From positions 4,526,001 through 4,590,000 of the forward strand of contig NZ_CP150274.1 in NCBI RefSeq assembly GCF_037977055.1: a stretch of DNA of 64,000 nt. Reading direction: 5' to 3'. The DNA comes from Paenibacillus sp. FSL K6-1096 (GTDB taxonomy: Bacteria > Bacillota > Bacilli > Paenibacillales > Paenibacillaceae). The position numbers and the translations under genes were made by a program. The notes under the pieces were generated by a model. It worked only from the letters and a program-made list of their open reading frames with translations, was not told where the DNA came from and ran no database searches. The stretch's first letter is position 1. Each line of letters begins with the position of its first letter. Positions 27,477 to 35,500 of the stretch are shown piece after piece.

Positions 27477-27980
27477 ATGAACACCCCGGAACACATTCAA
27501 AAGCTGCAAGATGAACATCGAAAGGAAGGTTTATCGGCTAAGCCAGAGGCGCGTGTGATACGTTTCTATGAGACGGATAAGCCTTACGGCTGCTTTTCTA
27601 ATTTTGCGAAGTATCCGATTCTGTTAAAAGGCAAGGAGTGGGCGACAACGGAGTATTATTTCCAGGCGCAGAAGTTCGCAGGGACTGAGCATGAAGAGGA
27701 GATCCGGCTTGCCAGTACGCCAATGATCGCAGCCAGGATGGGTCGGGAGCGGAATCGGCCGCTGCGCCCGGATTGGGAGGAGTGTAAGTTGCAGGTGATG
27801 CGGGAAGCGCTCGTGGCCAAGGTCGAACAGCATCCTGTAATCAAGTCTACCTTGCTATCTACCGGAGATTGCACGCTTGTTGAGCATACCTCGAATGATG
27901 CCTACTGGGGAGACGGCGGGGACGGGAAGGGCGGCAATATGCTGGGGAAGCTGCTGATGGAGATTCGGGATGGTAGATAA
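27477..27980 (+). CDS. NADAR family protein (YbiA-like)
   Basis: A 167-aa protein with the family motifs 'FYETDKPYGCFSNFAKYPI', 'EWATTEYYFQAQKFAG' and 'AYWGDGGDGKGGNMLGKLLME'. NADAR enzymes hydrolyse N-glycosidic bonds of ADP-ribose-like or riboflavin-pathway compounds, and some remove ADP-ribose from guanine in DNA. It follows the stalk protein by 24 bp with an AGGAGGTCAGG site. Its place beside an McrBC-type locus and near a toxin-antitoxin cluster raises the possibility of a defence or antitoxin role, but a housekeeping role is just as likely. Confidence 0.85.
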   Translation: MNTPEHIQKLQDEHRKEGLSAKPEARVIRFYETDKPYGCFSNFAKYPILLKGKEWATTEYYFQAQKFAGTEHEEEIRLASTPMIAARMGRERNRPLRPDWEECKLQVMREALVAKVEQHPVIKSTLLSTGDCTLVEHTSNDAYWGDGGDGKGGNMLGKLLMEIRDGR

Positions 27981-28017
27981 CTTCATACATTTTCTTACTT
28001 TATGAACTGATTTGTGG

Positions 28018-28173
28018 TATAGTAAAGGCAGAAAAAACGTAGAATACAAAGAGAGCCGTGCTGCGAACACGACTCTCGGAGCAATAGCCGCTTTTAAGGG
28101 CGGCGGCTTCAGATAGGTAAGACAGTTAAAGAATAGACCGCTACCCTTCAGAAGGGCGGTCTATTTCTTTTTG
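28018..28173 (+). ncRNA. Putative type I antitoxin RNA, copy 1
   Basis: A TATAGT at 28018 may be the -10. The transcript would contain the hairpin GAGAGCCGTG/CACGACTCTC (28051-28077), a GCCGC/GCGGC hairpin (about 28087-28104) and a terminator AATAGACCGC/GCGGTCTATT (28132-28165) with a T-run. Its 3' end runs into the stop codon and 3' end of the minus-strand toxin gene at 28161-28244. Two diverged copies follow at 28433 and 28735. The layout matches convergent type I toxin-antitoxin loci of Bacilli (TxpA/RatA type). Confidence 0.7.
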
Positions 28174-28244
28174 AGGTAATTTAGCAGCGCGATAATGAAC
28201 ATGCCAAACATGAACATCAGGGACAATGCTTGATAAACCTCCAT
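28161..28244 (-). CDS. Hol_Tox-type small membrane toxin (type I TA)
   Basis: A 27-aa ORF reading MEVYQALSLMFMFGMFIIAL then LNY and a KKK end: one membrane helix with a lysine tail, the pattern of the putative holin-like toxin family. The ribosome binding site GGGAGG is strong but is paired with CTCCC in a 5-bp hairpin with loop GGAA (28254-28267), as in type I toxins where the free transcript is poorly translated. The last codons overlap the terminator of the antisense RNA. It is the only intact toxin of three repeat copies. Confidence 0.8.
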   Translation of the reverse strand: MEVYQALSLMFMFGMFIIALLNYLKKK

Positions 28245-28432
28245 TGGCGTCACCTCCCTTCCGGGAGATTAGCCGACCGCCCATATAAGCCTTTCTATTG
28301 CTTCAGCGATTATACCATGAATGGAAATATTTGAATATACGAACAGCGCAGACTCTTCCAATGGATCTCGCCGGATGAGTGGGTTCAGGCTAATGAGAAG
28401 TTTTGAGAGAGTGGGGCAATAGGCAGAAGAAA

Positions 28433-28575
28433 GTATAATGAAAAAAGAGAGCCGTGCTCGATACACGACTCTCGGAGCAGTATCCACTTTTAAGGGCGGT
28501 GGCTTCAAAAGGTTATCTACTGAAATAGGACGCTTACCTTTGGCCGGGGTGGCCTGATTCTTTTTGTGGAAAGAG
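28433..28575 (+). ncRNA. Putative antitoxin RNA, copy 2
   Basis: A TATAAT at about 28434 is followed by the same GAGAGCCGTG/CACGACTCTC hairpin and the conserved 'CACTTTTAAGGGCGGTGGCTTC' element (in part). The terminator stem has lost much pairing compared with copy 1. It faces the broken toxin copy at 28581-28643. Confidence 0.6.
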
Positions 28576-28580
28576 AGAAT

Positions 28581-28643
28581 CTACACAACCAGAGTCACGA
28601 ACGAAATCATTAGGGTCAATGCTTGGTATACCTCCACAGGCAT
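28581..28643 (-). pseudogene. Decayed copy of the Hol_Tox toxin
   Basis: The minus strand reads MPVEVYQALTLMISFVTLVV and then a TAG; after it, the frame continues ILSFHKKNQ, which lines up with the missing half and the lysine tail of the intact toxin. The original ATG is a GTG here and the GGGAGG site has been lost (TAGGTA remains). So copy 2 has both a weakened start and an early stop. Confidence 0.65.
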
Positions 28644-28734
28644 TACCTAAAAGCTCTCGCAGAAAGCTACTTCATAAGCTTAAGCTTTTCCAGGCTACTG
28701 AGTAATTCTAAGAGAGCGGTGCAATGGGCAAAAG

Positions 28735-28875
28735 AAAGTATAATGAAAAAAGAAAGCCGTGCTGGTAACATGACTCTCGAAGCAATCGTCACTTTTAAGG
28801 GCAGTGGCTTCAAAAGGTAAACCAGTCAAGAAATAGACCGAATCCTTTGGGGAGGGCGGTCTATTTCTTTTGTAG
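28735..28875 (+). ncRNA. Putative antitoxin RNA, copy 3 (toxin lost)
   Basis: Promoter TATAAT (about 28736), the AAGCCGTG/CATGACTCTC hairpin in weakened form, and a strong terminator with arms AAGAAATAGACCG / CGGTCTATTTCTT are kept. On the minus strand only the toxin's last codons remain (reading KLLQKK and stop). This is an orphan antitoxin-like RNA, if expressed. Confidence 0.55.
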
Positions 28876-28907
28876 TAATTTTGAATACACAAACCAAATC
28901 CCCTACT

Positions 28908-28951
28908 CAAGCTCAAAAGCAGGCTCCCCCACCTGCCTTTGGGCTTTTTTT
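28908..28951 (+). terminator. Rho-independent terminator
   Basis: AAGCTCAAAAGCAGG pairs with CCTGCCTTTGGGCTT across an 8-base loop, followed by T7. No protein gene precedes it directly; it may be a second stop for the RNA at 28735. Confidence 0.7.
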
Positions 28952-28989
28952 CATGCCTCTAAAAACTCCTCTCTGGAAATTTATTCTTC

Positions 28990-29260
28990 CCTCGTAATAC
29001 TTCCGCCATGTTCGTTACCGCTCAGATCGGCGATGATAGACCCTGTAGATAACGCTGAGCGCGTTGATCCTACATCCGGTTCTTATCCGGGCGGGCGTAA
29101 CGAGGCGGGGATCTCTGGTGATCCCGCAGTGCCGGCATGTATGTTACGGTATCCTGTACGTTCCTTTTCGGTAAGAGCAACCAAGGGGTTCGATTCCCCG
29201 ATCGCTTTCGCAGCGACGTTGGTTACACTACTCGATTTCCATCGAGCGACTATTGAGCAC
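28990..29260 (+). ncRNA. Unidentified structured RNA-like region upstream of a slipin gene
   Basis: At least five paired elements occur in 210 bases: TGTAG/CTACA around AACGC/GCGTT (29044-29074); CGTAAC/GTTACG (29096-29148) enclosing GCGGGGATC/GATCCCGC (29105-29127); AACCAA/TTGGTT (29179-29224) enclosing GGGG/CCCC with loop TTCGATT and TCGCT/AGCGA; and CTCGAT/ATCGAG (29231-29246). No ORF is supported. It does not match the riboswitch and ncRNA consensus sequences I know. The strand is a guess from the downstream gene. Confidence 0.45.
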
Positions 29261-29539
29261 AATCAGAGTAAAGAAACCAATGAACAGAATCCCTGGCGGC
29301 TGGCATAGCGCACTGCGGCAGGGCTTTGTAATCCGTGGATACCGGCAGCAGGGAAGCTTGCGGAGACTGGGGCAAGGACAGAAGGGCACGAAGGCTGGCT
29401 GAAGGTTGGGTTAGTCTCAGGTCTCAGGCAGTCCTCCCGGATCTCCCGGCAGAGCGGCTGTCTCAAGCGTGATTCCGTCCGGGTCCGCAGCGGGATTCTG
29501 TCATCCATTGGTCATCACATGAAGGGGGGAATACATACG
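29261..29539. other. Gene-free leader of the slipin gene
   Basis: No gene is supported in these 280 bases. They hold several short GC-rich inverted repeats but no clear terminator or anti-terminator. A GAAGGGGGG site precedes the slipin ATG. Confidence 0.4.
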
Positions 29540-30643
29540 ATGTTGAAGCCAATTACGATTCAAGCGGACCAGCGCGGTCTGCTCTTTCATAAAGGAAGCT
29601 ATGTGAAGCGGCTGCTGCCGGGGACCTACCGTTATTTCTCCTGGTCGCAGTATACTGTGGCAGTAGTGGATATTACTAAGCCTTTTAGCGCTGGGGGGAA
29701 GGACCTGCAACTGTTCTTACAGGATGAGGAGCTCCTCCGGGAGCTGGACGTGGTTCGGGTACAGGATCATGAGCTGGTGCTGCACTACGAGGAGGGTCAG
29801 TTCATGCAGGTGTTGAAGCCGGGGGTGTACGCGTTCTGGAATCTGCTCAAAAAGCACACCTTCGTCCACACCGACATCCGTGTACCGGAGCTGCCCGCCG
29901 GGATCGACCGCTCGATCATCGCACGGATTGCGCCGCACGTGCAGAGCTGCGAAATCGCCAGCTACGAGCTGGGGTTCCTGTTTTATGACCATACGCTTCA
30001 GCGGGAGCTGACACCGGGGAAGTATTACTTCTGGAAGGGACCGGTCTCGGTACTGACCAAGAAGGTCGATCTGAGACAGCAGCAGATGGACCTGCTCGGC
30101 CAGGAGATGATGACCGAAGATAAGGTCACGCTGCGCCTGAACTTCGTCTGCCAGTACCGGATCGTAAGTCCGCACCGTGTGCTGGAGATGAAGGACTTCG
30201 ATGAGCAGATTCACATCCAGCTTCAGCTCCTGCTGCGGGAGTATGTCGGGACACTGAAACTGGACGATCTGCTGAAGCGGAAGGAGGATGTGGCGACGTT
30301 CATCCTGGACCGTATCCGGGAGAAGGAGGAAGAGTTCGGGGTGCGCTTCCTCGGGGCGGGGGTGAAGGATGTTATTCTGCCGGGAGATATGAAGGAGATC
30401 CTAAACACCGTGCTGCTCGCTGAGAAAAAAGCCCAGGCCAACCTGCTCACCCGCCGGGAAGAGACAGCCTCGACTCGCAGCCTGCTGAACACGGCGAAGC
30501 TGATGGATGAGAATCAGACGCTGTTCCGGCTCAAGGAGCTGGAATTCCTGGAGAAAATCTGCGACCGGATCGGCTCTATCTCGGTTACGGGCGGCGGCGA
30601 TCTGCTGGAGCGGTTAAGCTCGCTGATCGGGAGCAATAAGTAG
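29540..30643 (+). CDS. Slipin / SPFH-domain protein
   Basis: A 367-aa protein. The ATG at 29540 is chosen over 29519 because GAAGGGGGG lies 10 bases upstream. Two beta-rich stretches share 'PGTYRYF', 'PGVYAFW' and 'PGKYYFW', then the SPFH domain follows at about 180-290 ('MMTEDKVTLRLNFVCQYRI', 'FDEQIHIQLQLLLREYVGTLKLDDLL', 'FGVRFLGAGVKDVILPGDMKEIL') and a helical tail with 'LAEKKAQANLLTRREETASTRSLL'. Slipins scaffold membrane microdomains. There is no obvious transmembrane start, as in several bacterial soluble slipins. A terminator follows; the gene is probably monocistronic. Confidence 0.85.
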   Translation: MLKPITIQADQRGLLFHKGSYVKRLLPGTYRYFSWSQYTVAVVDITKPFSAGGKDLQLFLQDEELLRELDVVRVQDHELVLHYEEGQFMQVLKPGVYAFWNLLKKHTFVHTDIRVPELPAGIDRSIIARIAPHVQSCEIASYELGFLFYDHTLQRELTPGKYYFWKGPVSVLTKKVDLRQQQMDLLGQEMMTEDKVTLRLNFVCQYRIVSPHRVLEMKDFDEQIHIQLQLLLREYVGTLKLDDLLKRKEDVATFILDRIREKEEEFGVRFLGAGVKDVILPGDMKEILNTVLLAEKKAQANLLTRREETASTRSLLNTAKLMDENQTLFRLKELEFLEKICDRIGSISVTGGGDLLERLSSLIGSNK

Positions 30644-30689
30644 ATACCGCATCCAGAGGAAATATTCATACTACTGTCATTATTTCGTG

Positions 30690-30716
30690 CCGCCACTTGT
30701 TCGTGGCGGTTTTCTT
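30690..30716 (+). terminator. Terminator after slipin gene
   Basis: CCGCCAC (30690-30696), loop TTGTTC, GTGGCGG (30703-30709), then TTTTCTTTT. Confidence 0.85.
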
Positions 30717-30719
30717 TTG

Positions 30720-31203
30720 ACACGGGCTGGGGATTAAGAGCGCTGCGCAGATAATTTCTTCGCTCAACCGGGAGCGGGTGCCGGGCAGCCGGATTTCGGC
30801 TTACCTGACGGATGAGGGGCTTTACTCCGATTTTACCTATATCGCTTCACTCGGAAACTCACGCATTGGCCCTCAGGCAGCGGAAAAAGACAATCCCAAA
30901 ACCGCCATCTATCGGTGTCAGATCCTATATTACCCGCTAAAGGAGCGGGTATCTTCGTTCAAGCCTACAGGCCCCTATTAGCCAGCCGGACGCATGCACC
31001 GGGCTGCTGATAGGGTCTTTATGTGTTGTCTCCCATTTTTACAGGATATGTGCCGGATTGAAGCCGTAAAACACACACGGGAACCGTTAAGAAGAATATT
31101 ACTGTATAAACCAACCTTTCTACTGGTAGCTTCCACATGAGATAGATTCAGTAGAGGTTGGTGATTTGGTAGATACTCAAATCTGAGAAAGGGAGACGGA
31201 GCG
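30720..31203. other. Intergenic region with three hairpins, no supported gene
   Basis: A weak ORF (from about 30778) has no site. The region holds a perfect hairpin ACCCGCT/AGCGGGT (30932-30950), a long terminator-like hairpin (30972-31020), and an inverted repeat ACCAACCT...CTACTG / CAGTAGAGGTTGGT (31110-31162) in the leader of the collagen-like gene. Short untranslated transcripts are possible. Confidence 0.45.
30972..31020 (+). terminator. Long terminator-like hairpin without an obvious upstream gene
   Basis: Arms of about 17 bases (CCCTATTAGCCAGCCGG at 30973-30989 against CCGGGCTGCTGATAGGG at 30999-31015) with one mismatch, then TCTTT. It would end any plus-strand transcript from 30720-30970. 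Confidence 0.55.
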
Positions 31204-32208
31204 ATGAGCATATCATCAACAGGTCCAACAGGTCCAACAGGTCCAACAGGTCCAACAGGAGCAACGGGAGTGCAGGGACCAAGGGGAGTCACTGGTATGA
31301 CCGGAGTAACGGGAGCTACTGGAGCGTCAGGAGCGACGGGAGCAAGAGGCAATGCCGGGCAGGTAGGTGCGACCGGAGTAACTGGAGCCACTGGTGCGAC
31401 CGGAGCACCGGGAATACCGGGAGTACAGGGAGTAAGAGGAGCCACTGGTGCAACGGGAGCAACCGGAGCAAGAGGTATTGCCGGGCAGGTAGGTGCGACC
31501 GGAGTAACTGGAGCCACTGGTGCGACCGGAGCACCGGGAATACCGGGAGTACAGGGAGTAAGAGGAGCCACTGGTGCAACAGGAGCAACCGGAGCCAGAG
31601 GTATTGCCGGGCAGGCAGGTGCGACCGGAGTAACTGGAGCCACTGGTGCGACAGGAGCAACCGGAGCAATGGGAGTCACTGGTGCGACCGGAGCTACTGG
31701 TGCCACTGGTGCCACCGGTCCGAACGTTGCAACCGAAGGCTTCTCTGTATTCCTGCCTGCGTTCTCAACCGCTGCCAGCACTCAGCTTACGGGCTGGACA
31801 GTGACCTCGCCTTTCTATAGCAGTGCGGCATTTGATGAAGCTACGGGTAACTATACAATCCCGGAATCGGGCCGGTATTCGTTTGAGGCGACCATTAATT
31901 ACAGCACTACTGCTGCGATCACTGCTTCATTAGGAACAGGAGTGAATCCAGTCTTTGTCGTGCGGAGAACCTCGCCAACCGTAACCGATCTGGTCACCGG
32001 AATGTTCCCGCTGCTCAATATTAACGTTGCGTTTGTGCTGACCCTGCGGACGATCCTGGGGAATGGCACCGTAACGCTGTCCGGGGAGTTTGAACTGGCA
32101 GCAGGCGATGTAATCGGCTTATTCTATGAAGCAGACGGTTTAACGATTCCGCTGCAGCTTGGCGGTTCATCCTCAGGCAGTGTATGGTCTGTTCATCGCT
32201 TGACTTAA
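31204..32208 (+). CDS. Collagen-like repeat protein with BclA/TNF-like C-terminal domain
   Basis: A 334-aa protein: after MSISST, residues 7-175 are Gly-X-Y triplets, mostly GPT, GAT and GVT, with 'GIPGVQGVRGATGATGAT' repeated as 100-bp-scale DNA repeats (about 31350-31650). Thr in the Y position is typical of spore-surface glycosylated collagen-like proteins. The C-terminal 155 residues form a beta-rich domain ('SGRYSFEATINYSTTAA', 'LTLRTILGNGTVTLSGEFELAAGDVIGLFYEA') like the trimeric C1q/TNF-like head of BclA. No signal peptide is present, as in exosporium proteins made in the mother cell. AGGGAGACGGAG is the site. Spore-surface location is inferred from family. Confidence 0.85.
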   Translation: MSISSTGPTGPTGPTGPTGATGVQGPRGVTGMTGVTGATGASGATGARGNAGQVGATGVTGATGATGAPGIPGVQGVRGATGATGATGARGIAGQVGATGVTGATGATGAPGIPGVQGVRGATGATGATGARGIAGQAGATGVTGATGATGATGAMGVTGATGATGATGATGPNVATEGFSVFLPAFSTAASTQLTGWTVTSPFYSSAAFDEATGNYTIPESGRYSFEATINYSTTAAITASLGTGVNPVFVVRRTSPTVTDLVTGMFPLLNINVAFVLTLRTILGNGTVTLSGEFELAAGDVIGLFYEADGLTIPLQLGGSSSGSVWSVHRLT

Positions 32209-32258
32209 CTCGAAACTGGCCTTTGAGATAAGGGATTACGGCCGGTGACACGGCACAG

Positions 32259-32299
32259 CAAGGCGTTCCACAGTTAACGTGGAGCGCCTTGTTCTATTT
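32259..32299 (+). terminator. Terminator after collagen-like gene
   Basis: CAAGGCGTTCCAC (32259-32271) pairs with GTGGAGCGCCTTG (32279-32291), loop AGTTAAC, then TTCTATTT. Confidence 0.8.
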
Positions 32300-32302
32300 C
32301 CA

Positions 32303-32510
32303 GCCTAATCTCAAAAGTGATCGCATCCTCCAGGAGCTATGCCTGTATCGTGCCCTTCATCGACTGGATAATCTTCCTGGCAATCGACAAGCCCAGACCG
32401 AGATGTCCCTGAGCCTCTAGAAGTGCTTCCGTAAAGCACATTCTGGACTGCCTGCTCCAACGGATAGAGATCAATACACGTCGTGGCCAGATTCTCCGGC
32501 TCTTTCTTGT
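32303..32510 (-). pseudogene. Histidine kinase remnant (HATPase G2 box)
   Basis: The minus strand at 32340-32399 reads 'GLGLSIARKIIQSMKGTIQA' (the G2 box and following helix of a histidine kinase ATPase domain), then a stop and out-of-place codons 'EDAITFEIRL'. In another frame just upstream it reads 'LATTCIDLYPLEQAVQNVLY'. Frameshift, stop and the absence of the rest of the gene show a decayed fragment of about 200 bp. Confidence 0.6.
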
Positions 32511-32558
32511 TTATTCTACGTTTAGCGCTGTCGTGTAGAATAAATTAATGCGGAAAAA

Positions 32559-35500
32559 ATGAAAATAATGGGGGAAAAGGCATTGAGATTTAAACGGATA
32601 ATTGCCTTGTTGCTAGTGTTTATCATGGTTATACCGGGGGGCATAATCCATGCTGCTGATCCGGTACTCAGAGAGGATGCAAATTTTGCGAAGCAGCTGC
32701 CTTCCGGGTTGATATTCCTGGAGGATACTGTTGATGTTACGGATGAATCGTATGAGGCAGACATTCGTGTTACCTTTTATGACGGGGAGGCGTCTTATAG
32801 TCCGGATTCTGTTCAATTATCCATTGTAGACGATAATCCGGTCGGCAAGCGGTTTGAGGGCAATAGACTGATTATTGATCAAGGAGCGCCCGCTGGAACG
32901 ATTACCATCAGAGCGGTATTGCCGGATAATTTTTATACGGTTCATACTATTACTGTGGTGAATTCTGGTGCGGGGAATCCGCAGCCTTCTCAGCCAAGAA
33001 TATCCCACACGCTGCTGGATACAAGCGATCTTAATCATCTCATCGTAAGAGCAACGGCTCTGGATGATGGGATTAACAAGGTACAGATCAGAACATTTTA
33101 TAAGAACGCCTCTGGTATGTTACCGGGCGACATCGTAGATCTGGTGCGGGAAGGCGGCAATAGTTCAGTATTTTCTGTAGACATTACTGACAGGGTCTCC
33201 AGTATGATGAGAGATTCCAATGCCTATGAACTGACTTATTTCTTCACGATGTTGGATGGAGACGGGGGATTCCTGCAATATCCCGAGGTTATTGATACGA
33301 ACTCGTTGGAGGGGGCTTTGACGGTTAAGCTGGCTGAAGCACCGGACAATGGGTCTGGAGAGCCTGAGCTAGATAAAGCTGGTTTGATTGCTAAGATTAA
33401 TGAAGCGAAGGATTTATATGCTTTTTCAGTAGCTGGCAACGGTTTTGGGGAATATCCGGGAGAAGTGATGGATGCGTTTAATACAGCTATCGAAGCAGCC
33501 TCCCGCGCAAAGGATACAGCTACAACCCAGGCACAAATTGATGCTGCCTATCAGGATTTGGTGGGTTCCATAACGTCATTTAAGGCGGATGCCATTAAGG
33601 GAGCGAGTAAATCGGACCTTATGGATAAATATGATGAAGCGAGATTTCTCTATTGGGATACCTCAACAGGTGAAAGGATTGGAGATTATCCTCCTCAAGC
33701 AAAGGCTGCACTCATGACTGCCCTTGTGTCAGTAGAGGGTGTTCTAAACAACCCGGCACCTCCTCAAGATGAAATTGATGATGCCTACCAAAGGTTATAT
33801 TATGCGATACAGGAGTACCGCGCTGCACAAATCAAAGCAGGTGATCCTGCACCGCTTCAGGTGAAAATTAATGAAGCCTGGAACCTTTACCTTGAGAGTA
33901 AAGTAGGCGATGAACCTGGACAATATCCGGAAGCAGTACACTCAGCCTTAGCTAATGCTATTTCAATGGCACAGGATACGATTTTTTTAACGACGACACA
34001 AAAGAAAATTGATGAGGCTTATCAAGCTCTATCCAAAGCGATGCAGGAACTCATTGATGCACAAATCCCGGAGCCGGATAAAAAAGAGCTGCTGCAGGCG
34101 AAAATTAATGAAGCGCAGCTGTTATGGGAGGATGCCGACGTGGGGACAAGTATAGGCCAATATCCCGCTGAGGCAAAAGACGCGTTGGAAGCTGCTATAT
34201 TTGCCGCTAATGAGGGGTTGAACAATGTTGCCACGGAAGCTGAGCTGGATGCTGCCTATCAAGCATTGAATACCGCAATCACAACTTTTAATAACACTAA
34301 AATTAAGCAAGGAGATACCACCGCACTTGAGGGCAAGATCCATGAGGCCTGGGTCCTTACGGTTACTAAAGAAGAAGGTAATGATTCAGGACAATACCCT
34401 TCTTCGGCATTCGACGATTTGCGCAGTGCCATCACTGCCGCAGAACAATGGGTGACTGACCCGGTAAACAACCCGGGAACTCAAGCGGAAATTAATGCAG
34501 CTTACGAGGTTTTGGTGAATGCGATCCAGACTTTCCTCGATTCCCAGAATACCGGACCGAACAAACAAGCACTTCAGAGTGCCATCGAAAACGCCAAGTC
34601 AGTTTTAAACAACAGTGTTGAAGGCACCGGAGTTGGACAATATCCAGAAGATTCGAAGGCCATCCTCCAGGGCTCCATAGATGCTGCGTGGAATACGTTG
34701 ATCAACCTGTCATCCACGCAAACAGAAGTTGATCAGGCATTTAATAACTTAACTGCTGCGTTGCAGGATTTTGAATTATTAAGAATTGAGCCTGGGGATA
34801 GCACGCTCCTTCAGGACAAAATTCATGATGCAAAGGACCTTTTGCAAAATAGTGTAGAGGGCAATCATGTCGGAGAGTATCCTTCGGAAGCCTTCGATGC
34901 TTTGGAACAGGCTATTGCAGATGCTGAGACTCTGATTGACTCCTCCGGGACACAACAACAGATCGATGCAGCCTATCAAGCTATAGTACAAGCCATCAAA
35001 GCTTTCGAAAATGCCGAGATTCAGGCAGGCAATTATATGCCGCTTCTAACAGCGATATCGGAGGCAACGGCGTTATATGATACTAGCCCGGAGGGCTATG
35101 GCGCAGGACAATATTGGCCTGAAGTCAAAGCGTTGTTCATGACAGCGATTGAGGCGGCAAACGTGGTATTGGGAGGGCCATCTACTCAAGAAGAAATAGA
35201 GCAGGCACTCCAAGAACTTGCGGATGCAGTTGAAGAGTTTCAGAACTCCGTGGTTCCCGAAGGAGATAGTACAAAGCTTCAGGCAGCCATTGCTGAGTTG
35301 ACAACCTTGTTGAATAGTGTAAGTGAGGGCGATGACGCAGGAGAATATCCGGCAGGTTCAAAAGCGATTTTGCAAGCAGCGGTTACTGCCGCGGCGAACG
35401 TGATCAGCGTACCAGCTACCCAAGAAGAGATAGACCATGCCTATGAGGTATTGGAAGACGCAACAGATTTGTTCAAAGCTGGAATCATTCCAATTGGCGA

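Noticed and set aside
28269..28508. 79-aa minus-strand ORF between toxin copies
   Set aside because: Overlaps the antitoxin RNA repeat antisense, no ribosome site, no family resemblance.
29025..29080. Fluoride (crcB) riboswitch-like phrase GGCGATG ... AACGC ... GATCCTACA
   Set aside because: The required pseudoknot and GGAG/CTCC pairing are absent; the bases pair better as a plain hairpin.
29176..29226. tRNA or tmRNA because of a perfect T-loop (GGGG-TTCGATT-CCCC)
   Set aside because: No acceptor stem, D-arm, anticodon arm or CCA end can be fitted around it.
30978..31781. 267-aa minus-strand ORF rich in VAPVAPV repeats
   Set aside because: It is the mirror image of the Gly-X-Y repeats of the collagen-like gene on the plus strand, which has the ribosome site and a sensible C-terminal domain.
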